Source of the DNA: Parahaliea mediterranea
GTDB lineage: Bacteria > Pseudomonadota > Gammaproteobacteria > Pseudomonadales > Halieaceae
Length of the DNA: 34,565 bases
Reading direction: 5' to 3'
NCBI RefSeq assembly: GCF_017255185.1
Contig: NZ_JAFKCZ010000024.1
Coordinates: forward strand, 1 to 34,565
The stretch's first letter is position 1. Every line of letters starts with the position of its first letter. A program made the position numbers and the translations under genes. A model generated the notes under the pieces. That model worked only from the letters and a program-made list of their open reading frames with translations. It did not search any database and was not told where the DNA came from. Positions 8,900 to 16,509 of the stretch are shown here, one piece after another.

Positions 8900-10648
8900 T
8901 TATAAAGAGCCGATAACTTCCGGCTTTTTGCTTGAAGCCTCCGCCAGGGCCTGCAATACCACCTGCTTGCGCAGCAGCTGCGGCAGGATCAGGGGCTCGC
9001 GGCCGGGGTCGGCGGGATACAGCACATACAGCGGAATGCCGTTGCGGCCGTGTTGGCGCAGGAAGTCGGCGATGGCCGGATCGTAGTTGGTCCAGTCGGC
9101 CACCAGGTAGGCGACGCCCTGTGCGTCGAAGGCGGCCCGCACCTCCTCGGTGTGCAGTACGGCGCGCTCGTTGGCGATACAGGTAATGCACCAGTCGGCG
9201 GTGACATCCACGAATACCGGCCGCCCGCTGGCGCGCAGTTCCGCCAGGGTCTGTTGCGACCAGGCAATGCCGTGGGCGGGGTCGCGCTCCGCCCCGCCGC
9301 CGTTGAGGGCGGGGCGCCACAGGGCGAGACCCGCCGCGACCGCGATGCAGCCCAGGGCCAGCGCGCGCCGCCACGGGGTGCCGCGCCACAGCCACAGGGC
9401 GAGGGCCAGGAACAGCCCGCCCAGCAGGGCGGCTCCCATGGTATCCACGCCGGCCTGCCGGCCCGCCACCCACAGCAGCCAGATGGCGCTGGCATACAGG
9501 GGGAAGGCGAGAAATTGCTTGAGGCTTTCCATCCACGGGCCGGGGCGCGGCATCAGGCGCCGCGCCAGCCCGCTGTAGCTCAGCAGTACCAGCGGCGCGG
9601 CCATGCCGGCGCCCAGCGCGGCGAACACCAGCAGGCTCACCGCGGCGGGCTGGGTGATGGCAAAGCCCAGCGCGGTGCCCATCATCGGCGCGGTGCAGGG
9701 GCTGGCGACCACCACCGCCAGTACGCCGGTGAAAAAGCTGCCGCTGTCGCCCTTGCGTTCGGCGAGTCCGGCGCCGGTGTTCATCAGGCTGCTGCCCAGC
9801 TGCACCACGCCCGACAGCGACAGGCCCATGGCCAGGAACAGGTAGGCCAGGGCGATTACGAAGCCCGGGCTCTGCAGCTGGAACCCCCAGCCGATGGCGC
9901 GCCCGCCCTGCTGCAGGCCGATCAGTAGCGCGGCCACCAGCACGAAGCTGCTCACCACGCCCGCGGCGTAGATCCAGCTCTGCCGGTGCCGGGCGTGGGG
10001 GCTGCTGTCGGCGAAGCTGAGGACTTTCAGCGACAGCACCGGGAATACGCAGGGCATCAGGTTGAGCAGGGCGCCGCCGGCAAAGGCCAGCAGCAGCATC
10101 CCGGCTGCGGTGGCCAGGCTGGCGGTCTCGGTGCCCCGCGGCGCGGCGTCCGCCACGGGCGTCGCAGTCGCGTCGACCTCGGTCGCGGTACCGCTGTCGA
10201 AGTCCACCGCGAAGGTCTGGGTGCGCGGCGGGTAGCACAGGCCCGCGTCGGCGCAGCCCTGGCTGGTGACGGTCAGGGTGGCCGGACCCTGCTGGCGGGC
10301 CGTGGCCAGGTCGATGTCGGCGCTGTCGTAGTAGACCCGGGTGTCGCCGAAAAACTCGTCGCTGCGCTCGATCGCCGGGGGAAAGTCAGGCGTGGCGGCG
10401 ACCGCGCCCGCGGCGTCGCGCAGGCTGAATTTGAACTGGTGCTGGTACAGGTAGTAGCTCGGGGCGATCTGCCAGTACAGGCGCAAGCCGCCCTCCTGGG
10501 GAACGACCTCGATTTGGTAGGCCTCTTCCACGGGCAGGAATTCGGGGCCGCTGGAGGCGGCAAAGGGCTGGTTGGCGGTGCTGCCGCCAAACTGGGCGTG
10601 GCTGAGGCAGCTGGCCAGCAGTAGCAGGCCGGCGAGGATCAGGCGCAT
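8900..10648 (-). CDS. dsbD: Thiol:disulfide interchange protein DsbD
   Basis: This 582-residue inner-membrane protein carries electrons from cytoplasmic thioredoxin to periplasmic partners such as DsbC. All three modules are present: a signal peptide (first about 19 residues), the N-terminal immunoglobulin-like domain with CADAGLCYPP, an eight-helix membrane domain with NLMPCVFPVLSLKV and ASPCTAPMMGT, and a C-terminal thioredoxin-like domain with VTADWCITCIANE. All six functional cysteines are therefore seen. The frame is open well upstream, but 10648 is chosen because GGGAGA precedes this ATG and a signal peptide follows at once. It diverges from the copper chaperone gene. Confidence 0.95.
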   Translation of the reverse strand: MRLILAGLLLLASCLSHAQFGGSTANQPFAASSGPEFLPVEEAYQIEVVPQEGGLRLYWQIAPSYYLYQHQFKFSLRDAAGAVAATPDFPPAIERSDEFFGDTRVYYDSADIDLATARQQGPATLTVTSQGCADAGLCYPPRTQTFAVDFDSGTATEVDATATPVADAAPRGTETASLATAAGMLLLAFAGGALLNLMPCVFPVLSLKVLSFADSSPHARHRQSWIYAAGVVSSFVLVAALLIGLQQGGRAIGWGFQLQSPGFVIALAYLFLAMGLSLSGVVQLGSSLMNTGAGLAERKGDSGSFFTGVLAVVVASPCTAPMMGTALGFAITQPAAVSLLVFAALGAGMAAPLVLLSYSGLARRLMPRPGPWMESLKQFLAFPLYASAIWLLWVAGRQAGVDTMGAALLGGLFLALALWLWRGTPWRRALALGCIAVAAGLALWRPALNGGGAERDPAHGIAWSQQTLAELRASGRPVFVDVTADWCITCIANERAVLHTEEVRAAFDAQGVAYLVADWTNYDPAIADFLRQHGRNGIPLYVLYPADPGREPLILPQLLRKQVVLQALAEASSKKPEVIGSL

Positions 10649-10754
10649 GCGGTCTCCCGTGGGTTGCTCTATTCGAAGTGGTGCCTGGTCTTGGACCGGG
10701 AGCAGTTTATCAGTGCCGCGACCGGTTCCCAACGACGACCCGGGCGCGGGCCAA

Positions 10755-10763
10755 TGGTATAGT
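10755..10763 (+). promoter_or_regulatory. Candidate extended -10 promoter for the copper chaperone gene
   Basis: TGG directly followed by TATAGT forms an extended -10 element. The -35 region is poor. It lies 78 bp before the chaperone ATG, in the 192-bp divergent gap with dsbD. Confidence 0.4.
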
Positions 10764-10840
10764 CCTCTGACGCCCCCGCCGTCGATTGGTTTCACCCGGC
10801 GGTGGAATACGCGCGATTGATCCCGAACAGGAGTGGATGC

Positions 10841-11299
10841 ATGCACGACCCGATTTTGCGCCCGGCCGTGGTCCTGATGGCTCTGTTGACGAGCCTCGGG
10901 GCGCGGGCGGAGTTGAGCCTGGACGATGCCTGGGTGCGCGCCCTGCCGCCGACCCAGCGCAATACGGCGGCCTATGTCACCCTGCGCAACGAGGGCGATA
11001 CGCCGGTAGAAATCGTGGGCGGCCGGGCGGATTTGGCGGGCCGGGTGGAAGTACATCGCAGCGAGGAGGTCGACGGTTTGATGCGCATGGTGCCGGTGCC
11101 CTCGCTGCCGGTGGCGCCGGGGGAAACCGTGCGGCTCGCGCCCGGTGGCTTACACTTGATGTTGCTCGACCTGGAGCGCATGCCCGCGGAGGGCGAGACG
11201 CTTCAGCTGTGCCTGACTCCTGCCGCGGGCAGTCCGGTCTGCGCCACCGCCGCGGTTCGTCGTCGCGCGGGTGGCGGCGAGCATGCGCATCACCACTGA
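10841..11299 (+). CDS. Periplasmic copper chaperone, PCu(A)C family
   Basis: This 152-residue protein belongs to the PCu(A)C (DUF461) family, which delivers Cu(I) in the periplasm, commonly to cytochrome c oxidase. A signal peptide ends near ARA at 21-23 and the mature part begins ELSLDDAWVRALPP. The copper site pattern is visible: His in VEVHRSEE, Met residues in GLMRMVPV, and HLM in GGLHLMLLDL. The C-terminus is His-rich (EHAHHH), a possible extra metal site. The ATG follows AACAGGAG. It diverges from dsbD and is 27 bp upstream of a DUF2333 gene. The copper role is known for the family, not shown here. Confidence 0.9.
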   Translation: MHDPILRPAVVLMALLTSLGARAELSLDDAWVRALPPTQRNTAAYVTLRNEGDTPVEIVGGRADLAGRVEVHRSEEVDGLMRMVPVPSLPVAPGETVRLAPGGLHLMLLDLERMPAEGETLQLCLTPAAGSPVCATAAVRRRAGGGEHAHHH

Positions 11300-11326
11300 T
11301 TGCCGAACAGGGAGCTAGCAACGGCT

Positions 11327-12385
11327 ATGAGCAATACCAACCGGGATACACAAACCACGCTGGGTGACCGCTGGCAGGACTGGCGCGACGGACTGGGCGG
11401 CAGCGCCTGGTGGAAGTGGCCGCTGCGCTTGCTGGCGCTCTATCTGGTGCTGGCGCTGCTGCTGGGCATGTATTGGAGCCTCACTCCCGCGCGCTTCGAT
11501 GTCAGCGAGCGGGCGCGGCGGCTGGTGGCCGAGGAGGGCGGCCAGGTGGTGACCGGAACGGTGACCACGTCGGCCCTGATCGGGGTGATGGAAACCCTGC
11601 TCGACAAGCCCGGTGGCTACCTGCGCAACGACCGCTTTCCTCCGGGTTTGTGGCTGGACAATATGCCCAGCTGGGAATACGGCGCCCTGATCCAGTCGCG
11701 CGACCTGGCGCGGGCGATGCGCGAGGTGCACAGCCGCTCCCAGTCACAGTCCACCGAGGACGAAGACCTGGTCGAGGCGGAGCCGCGCTTCAATTTCAAC
11801 GCCAACAGCTGGGTGCTGCCGGCCTCGGAGTCGGAGTATCGCAAGGGGGTGGAGTTCCTGCGCGGCTATCTCAAGCGGCTGTCGGACCAGGACGCGCGCA
11901 ACGCCCAGTTCTACGCCCGCGCCGACAACCTGCGCTACTGGCTGAACACCGTCGATTCGCGCCTGGGCAGTCTGTCGCAGCGTCTCAGCGCCAGTGTGGG
12001 CCAGCGGCGCCTGAACACCGACCTGGCGGGGGACGAGAGCGCCCGTCAGTCGACCGGCACCCCCGGGGAAATGGTGGTGCGCACCCCCTGGCTGGAAATC
12101 GACGACGTGTTCTTCGAGGCCCGGGGCACCGCCTGGGCGCTGATCCAGTTCCTGAAGGCGGCGGAGATCGATTTCGCGGACGTCCTGGAGAAGAAAAACG
12201 CCCGGGTCAGCCTGCAGCAGATCATCCGCGAGCTGGAGTCCACCCAGGACGCCATGTGGAGCCCGATGGTGCTCAATGGCACCGGCTTCGGGGTGCTGGC
12301 CAATCACTCCCTGGTGATGGCCAACTACCTGAGCCGCGCCAACGCCGCCATTATCGACCTGCGGGACCTGCTGGCGCAGGGGTAG
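11327..12385 (+). CDS. DUF2333 family membrane protein
   Basis: This 352-residue protein matches the DUF2333 family as I remember it from Pseudomonas and relatives; its function is unknown to me. A single membrane segment (about 32-50, LRLLALYLVLALLLGMYW) follows a short Trp-rich cytoplasmic tail, leaving a large probably periplasmic domain. Conserved-looking stretches include GGYLRNDRFPPGLWLDNMPSWEYGAL and WALIQFLKAAEIDF. The ATG at 11327 is used; GGGAG is 12 bases upstream, rather far, and an in-frame TTG at 11300 just behind the chaperone stop is an alternative. It probably shares a transcript with the chaperone gene. Confidence 0.85.
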   Translation: MSNTNRDTQTTLGDRWQDWRDGLGGSAWWKWPLRLLALYLVLALLLGMYWSLTPARFDVSERARRLVAEEGGQVVTGTVTTSALIGVMETLLDKPGGYLRNDRFPPGLWLDNMPSWEYGALIQSRDLARAMREVHSRSQSQSTEDEDLVEAEPRFNFNANSWVLPASESEYRKGVEFLRGYLKRLSDQDARNAQFYARADNLRYWLNTVDSRLGSLSQRLSASVGQRRLNTDLAGDESARQSTGTPGEMVVRTPWLEIDDVFFEARGTAWALIQFLKAAEIDFADVLEKKNARVSLQQIIRELESTQDAMWSPMVLNGTGFGVLANHSLVMANYLSRANAAIIDLRDLLAQG

Positions 12386-12411
12386 GTGCCGGGACTGCAA
12401 GACGCCGTGTA

Positions 12412-12481
12412 TTGGCCGAATGAATTCGGCCCTACAAGGTATGGGCTTTTACCCCCTGTAGGGCCGAATTCATTCGGCCAA
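12412..12481. repeat. Head-to-head pair of hairpin repeats (locus 3)
   Basis: Hairpins at 12414-12431 and 12462-12479 (C-G version) point in opposite directions. Together with their TGTAG and AA flanks they form a perfect 25-bp inverted repeat (12412-12436 and 12457-12481) around a 20-nt spacer. The pair lies between the convergent DUF2333 and pentapeptide genes. Confidence 0.85.
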
Positions 12482-12500
12482 CCCGACTGGAACCCCTTAG

Positions 12501-12523
12501 GGCCGACAGCGGGTCATTCATTC
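12501..12523 (+). repeat. Companion motif GGCCGACAGCGGG-TCATTCATTC, compact form
   Basis: The 23 bases here are matched in the opposite orientation at 19255-19291, where an extra 14 bases split the two halves. It follows TTAGG, so it may be a decayed relative of the hairpin family (TAGGGCCGA...ATTC). Confidence 0.45.
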
Positions 12524-12535
12524 AACCGCCTGTGG

Positions 12536-12883
12536 TTAATTCTTGTGGTCGTAGCGCAGCCGGGTGCCGGTATCCAGTGACAGGCGGATTTCCGCGGCGC
12601 TCAGCTCCGCGGGGAAATAGGTACCCGAGAGTTTGGCGTCGAGCAGACTGGCCCCCTCCAGGTTGGTGTCGCGAAAGTCGATCCCGGACAGGTCGGCATT
12701 GCGGAAATAGGAGTTGCTGAAGTCCAGCCCGGCGGCGTTCATGTTGCGCAGGTCGCGGCCGCGATAGTCGCCGCTTTTGAGTTCGCCGGCGTCCAGTTTG
12801 TCGCGTTGTTCGTTAAAGCCCTTGATGTCCTCGTTGCGCAGGAGCTGGTATAAGGGGTCTTGCTTGATGACAGGCTTACTCAT
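12536..12883 (-). CDS. Pentapeptide repeat protein
   Basis: This 115-residue protein contains a short run of pentapeptide-type repeats (about 40-85: DYRGRDLRNMNAAGLDFSNS, then FRNADLSGIDFRDTNLEGAS), which should fold as a right-handed quadrilateral beta helix. The N-terminus (KQDPLYQLLRNEDIKGFNEQR) and C-terminus (YFPAELSAAEIRLSLDTGTRLRY) resemble a small conserved Pseudomonas-type protein of unknown role. The start at 12883 is preferred: GGAAG lies eight bases upstream, inside the alternative in-frame ATG at 12898, which has no ribosome binding site. It is divergent from polB and convergent with DUF2333. Confidence 0.85.
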   Translation of the reverse strand: MSKPVIKQDPLYQLLRNEDIKGFNEQRDKLDAGELKSGDYRGRDLRNMNAAGLDFSNSYFRNADLSGIDFRDTNLEGASLLDAKLSGTYFPAELSAAEIRLSLDTGTRLRYDHKN

Positions 12884-13008
12884 CGATTGATCTTCCATTT
12901 ATTGCATCGGAGTCACCCGCGGGGGCGGCGCCCTGCGACTAGCGGTCGCCGGCAGGGTCGAGTGCAGAGCATAACACACCGAATGCGTCGCCAAGGCGGG
13001 AGGCGGGT

Positions 13009-15354
13009 TTGACCCTGCGCACCCGCGAGGGGTTCCTGGTCACCCGCCACTGGCGCGATACCCCCCGGGGCCTGGAGCTGGAGTACTGGTTCGCGGGCGC
13101 CGACGGTCCGCTGTGCGTGACGGTTGGCGGCGAGCGCAGCGTGTATTTCCTCGACGCGTGCCGGGCGGACGAGGCGCGGGCGCTGCTGGCCCTCCAGCCG
13201 GGCATCGAATGGCGGCCGCTGGGCCTGCGCGATTTCAACCTGCGGCCGGTGCTGGGGGTGTATTGCGAGAGCTATCGCCAGGCGCGGCGCAGTGCCGAGC
13301 AACTGGCCGGCGCCGGCCTGGATCCCCTGGAAGCCGATATCAATCCTGCCGAGCGTTTCCTGATGGAGCGCTTCGTGCGCGGCGCCGCCACGATTGAGGG
13401 GCATTTCGAACGCCGCGGGGGAGTGCTGCGCGCGCGCAACGCCAGCCTGGCTCCGTCCACCTACCGCCCGACCCTGGCGGTGCTGTCCTTCGACATCGAA
13501 ACCGCGGTGCACGGTGGGGTGGAGCTGTTTTCCATCGGTGTTCACGCCCGCCGCGGCGCGCGGGAGGTGCGGCGGGTGTTCATGCTCGGGGAGGGCGCGA
13601 GCCAGGACTACGTGGTGTCGGTACAGAGCGAGCGCGCGCTGCTGCTGGCCTTTCTGGACTTTGTGGCGGACTTCGACCCGGACGTGCTCATCGGCTGGAG
13701 CGTGGTTAACTTCGACACCTGGTACCTGCAGCGGGTGGCGGACAAGCACGGCCTGCCCCTGGCCCTGGGGCGCGACCGGCGCCCGGTGCACTGGCGGACC
13801 TTTCGCGATGACGGCGAGCGGCGCAGCGCCCAGGTGCCCGGGCGGGTGATACTCGACGGGATCGAGTTACTGCGGGCCGCCTTCTACCGTTTTGAGAGTT
13901 TTTCCCTCAACCACGTGGCCACCGAGTTGCTGGGAGAGGGGAAGCTGCTGGCGGGCAGTGATCGCGGCGCGGAGATCGGGCGCCTGTTTCGCGAGGACAA
14001 GAGCGCCCTGGCGGCCTATAACCTGCGCGACTGCGAGCTGGTGTCGGAGATCTTCGAGCACGCGCGCCTGTTGGATTTTGCCGTCGCGCGCAGCGCCATG
14101 ACCGGCCTTAACCTCGATCGCCTGGGTGGCTCGGTGGCCTCCTTCGACAACCTCTACCTGCCGCGCCTGCACCGGGCCGGCTATGTGGCGCCCAATGCCA
14201 GTCGCGAGGCGGTGGCCAGCCCCGGGGGCTACGTGCTCGATTCCAGGCCCGGCATTTACGACCACGTGCTGGTGCTGGATTTCAAGAGCCTTTACCCCAG
14301 TATCATCCGCACATTCTGTATCGACCCCCTGGGGCTGGCGCTGGGCACGGGAGGGGAGCTGGAGGAGAGCGACACGGTGCCCGGTTTCATCGGCGCGCGG
14401 TTCGCCCGGGAAGGCCACATCCTGCCGGCATTGATCGGTGAATTGTGGGCCCTGCGGGACGCGGCCAAGGCGGCGGCGGACGGGCCGCTGTCGAACGCGA
14501 TCAAGATCATCATGAACTCCTTCTACGGCGTGCTGGGTTCCGGCGGTTGCCGTTTCTTCGACGCGCGCCTGGCCAGTTCGATCACCCGTCGCGGCCACGA
14601 CATTCTGCAGCGCACCCGGGACCGGATCGAGGAGCTGGGGCACCAGGTGATCTACGGCGATACCGATTCCGTGTTCGTCTGGGTCCAGGGCGCCCGGGAC
14701 GACGCCGAGGCCGCGGCGGCCGGCCGCACCCTGGAGCGGGAGCTCAATCGCTGGTGGCGGCAGCGGGTCGCGGTGGAGTTTGGCCGCGACAGCGTGCTGG
14801 AGCTGGAGTTCGAGACCCACTACCGGCGCTTTCTGATGCCTACCGTGCGCGGCTCCGACAAGGGCAGCAAAAAGCGCTATGCCGGTCTGGTCGGCGATCG
14901 CCTGGTATTCAAGGGCCTGGAAAACGTGCGCACCGACTGGACCCGCCTGGCGCGGGAGTTTCAGCAGGAACTGTACCGCCGGGTGTTTGCCGGGGAGGCA
15001 TTCGACACCTATGTGCGTGAGATTACCCGCGCGGTGCTGGCGGGCGAGCTGGACGCGCAATTGGTGTACCGCAAACGCCTGCGGCGCGCCCTGGACGAGT
15101 ACCAGCGCAATGTGCCGCCCCATGTGCAGGCGGCGCGCCTGGCCCGGGACCGCGGCCTGCCGGTGCCGCGCCGTGGCGACTGGGTGGAATACGTCGTTAC
15201 CACCGCCGGCGCCGAACCGGCGAGCGAACCGCGCTCGCCCCTGGACTACCAGTTCTACGTGGATCGCCAGCTGCAGCCGGTGGCGGATGGCATCCTCGGT
15301 TTCCTGGGCACTTCCTTCACGGCCCTGGTGGACCGCCAGATCGGACTGTTTTAA
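13009..15354 (+). CDS. polB: DNA polymerase II (family B)
   Basis: This 781-residue protein is a family B polymerase, nearly the length of E. coli Pol II, which acts in repair and in restart of blocked forks. The proofreading site is intact: SFDIET (Asp162, Glu164), NFDTWYL (Asp236) and YNLRDCELV (Asp341). The polymerase site is intact: VLDFKSLYPSII (Asp424), KIIMNSFYGVLG and YGDTDSVFV (Asp551, Asp553). The start is TTG at 13009, set by GGGAGG five bases upstream and by the family's N-terminus; the ATG at 12983 is out of frame. No LexA-type CTGT-N8-ACAG box is visible in the 125-bp upstream gap. Confidence 0.95.
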   Translation: MTLRTREGFLVTRHWRDTPRGLELEYWFAGADGPLCVTVGGERSVYFLDACRADEARALLALQPGIEWRPLGLRDFNLRPVLGVYCESYRQARRSAEQLAGAGLDPLEADINPAERFLMERFVRGAATIEGHFERRGGVLRARNASLAPSTYRPTLAVLSFDIETAVHGGVELFSIGVHARRGAREVRRVFMLGEGASQDYVVSVQSERALLLAFLDFVADFDPDVLIGWSVVNFDTWYLQRVADKHGLPLALGRDRRPVHWRTFRDDGERRSAQVPGRVILDGIELLRAAFYRFESFSLNHVATELLGEGKLLAGSDRGAEIGRLFREDKSALAAYNLRDCELVSEIFEHARLLDFAVARSAMTGLNLDRLGGSVASFDNLYLPRLHRAGYVAPNASREAVASPGGYVLDSRPGIYDHVLVLDFKSLYPSIIRTFCIDPLGLALGTGGELEESDTVPGFIGARFAREGHILPALIGELWALRDAAKAAADGPLSNAIKIIMNSFYGVLGSGGCRFFDARLASSITRRGHDILQRTRDRIEELGHQVIYGDTDSVFVWVQGARDDAEAAAAGRTLERELNRWWRQRVAVEFGRDSVLELEFETHYRRFLMPTVRGSDKGSKKRYAGLVGDRLVFKGLENVRTDWTRLAREFQQELYRRVFAGEAFDTYVREITRAVLAGELDAQLVYRKRLRRALDEYQRNVPPHVQAARLARDRGLPVPRRGDWVEYVVTTAGAEPASEPRSPLDYQFYVDRQLQPVADGILGFLGTSFTALVDRQIGLF

Positions 15355-15416
15355 CAAAGCCGGCACATGGATGTACCCAAAGCATTCGCTGCGCTCATGG
15401 GGCAGGCTCTGCCGGA

Positions 15417-16424
15417 TTATAAAGAGTCGCTGAAGAATTCCTCTCGCAGGGCGGGGTAGTTTGCCGCCGGCAGCCTGGGCCCGAACTGGCTGACCACCCG
15501 GCCGGCGGCCAGGCTGGCGAACTCGCCGGCGCGGCGGTAGTTTTCACCGCGCCCCAGGGCATAGAGGAAGGCGCCCGCGAACATGTCGCCGGCACCGTTG
15601 GTGTCGACGGCCTTGACCGGGTGGGCGTCGACGTGGGCCAGGGATTCACCGTCGAAGGTGATGGCGCCTTTGGCGCCGCGGGTGATCACGAAGCTGTGGG
15701 TCACCTGCTTGAGCGCCGCTATGGCGTCTTCCAGGTTGTCGGTCCGGCCCCAGCCCTTGGCTTCCTCCTCGTTGCAGAATACCAGGTCCACGCGTTCGCC
15801 GATCATGTCCGCCATGCCCTCGCGGAAGAACTCGACCATGCCGGGATCGGAAAAGCTCAGGGCGGTTTTCACGCCGGCGGCCTCCGCCAGCTGGCGCGCG
15901 CGGATGGCGGCGGCGCGGCCGGTGGGCGAGGTGACCAGATAGCCCTCGACATAGAGGTACTCGGAATCGGCGATGGCGCCCGCGTCCAACTGCGCTTCCG
16001 ACAGGGTTTCGGATATGCCCAGGAAGGTGTTCATGCTGCGTTCCGCGTCCGGGGAGATCAGCACCAGGCACTTGCCGGTGGTGCCGTTCTCGCGGCCATC
16101 GCGCAGGCAGTGCTCCACCCCGGCGGCTTCCAGGTCGGCGACGTAGATGTCGCCATATTCGTCGTCGGCGACCTTGCAGGACATAAAGGTGGGGCCGCCG
16201 AACTGGGCGGTGGCGATCATCGAGTTGCCGGCGCTGCCGCCGCTGGCGTGGGAAGCGTGCACCAGGTGGTCCTGGAGGTGGCCCAGCAGGTCTGCCTGGC
16301 GGGCCTCGTCCACCAGGGTCATCAGGCTTTTTTCCACGCCCATCCGTTCCAGGTCGCTGTCCTGAACCTCGATTTCGGTATCCACCAGCGCCGCGCCGAT
16401 GCCGTACACCCAGTATTTTTTCAT
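15417..16424 (-). CDS. PfkB-family carbohydrate/nucleoside kinase (adenosine kinase-like)
   Basis: This 335-residue ribokinase-fold protein shows the two PfkB signatures: GGSAGNSMIATAQFGG at 62-77 and DTNGAGDMFAGAFLYAL at 274-290, with Asp280 the expected catalytic base. The N-terminus (MKKYWVYGIGAALVDTEIEV) resembles bacterial proteins annotated as adenosine kinase, but the substrate cannot be fixed from sequence alone. It converges with polB; the 62-bp gap holds a short hairpin (GGCAG, GCT, CTGCC at 15401-15413) without a T-run. It diverges from mrcB across 85 bp. Confidence 0.88.
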   Translation of the reverse strand: MKKYWVYGIGAALVDTEIEVQDSDLERMGVEKSLMTLVDEARQADLLGHLQDHLVHASHASGGSAGNSMIATAQFGGPTFMSCKVADDEYGDIYVADLEAAGVEHCLRDGRENGTTGKCLVLISPDAERSMNTFLGISETLSEAQLDAGAIADSEYLYVEGYLVTSPTGRAAAIRARQLAEAAGVKTALSFSDPGMVEFFREGMADMIGERVDLVFCNEEEAKGWGRTDNLEDAIAALKQVTHSFVITRGAKGAITFDGESLAHVDAHPVKAVDTNGAGDMFAGAFLYALGRGENYRRAGEFASLAAGRVVSQFGPRLPAANYPALREEFFSDSL

Positions 16425-16509
16425 ATAGCCGTGGTTCCCTTCGAATCAGCCCGCTATTATCCCGATCCGCCTGCCAATTGAAAGTCGCGCTGTTGTACAC
16501 TCGCTGCCC

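Noticed and set aside
10649-11056. Upstream extension of dsbD by 136 codons
   Set aside because: The extension is antisense to the copper chaperone gene, and the internal ATG has a good ribosome binding site followed by a signal peptide.
12899-13008. SOS (LexA) box before polB
   Set aside because: E. coli polB is SOS-controlled, but no CTGT-N8-ACAG palindrome is visible in this gap; the lineage may use another LexA motif.
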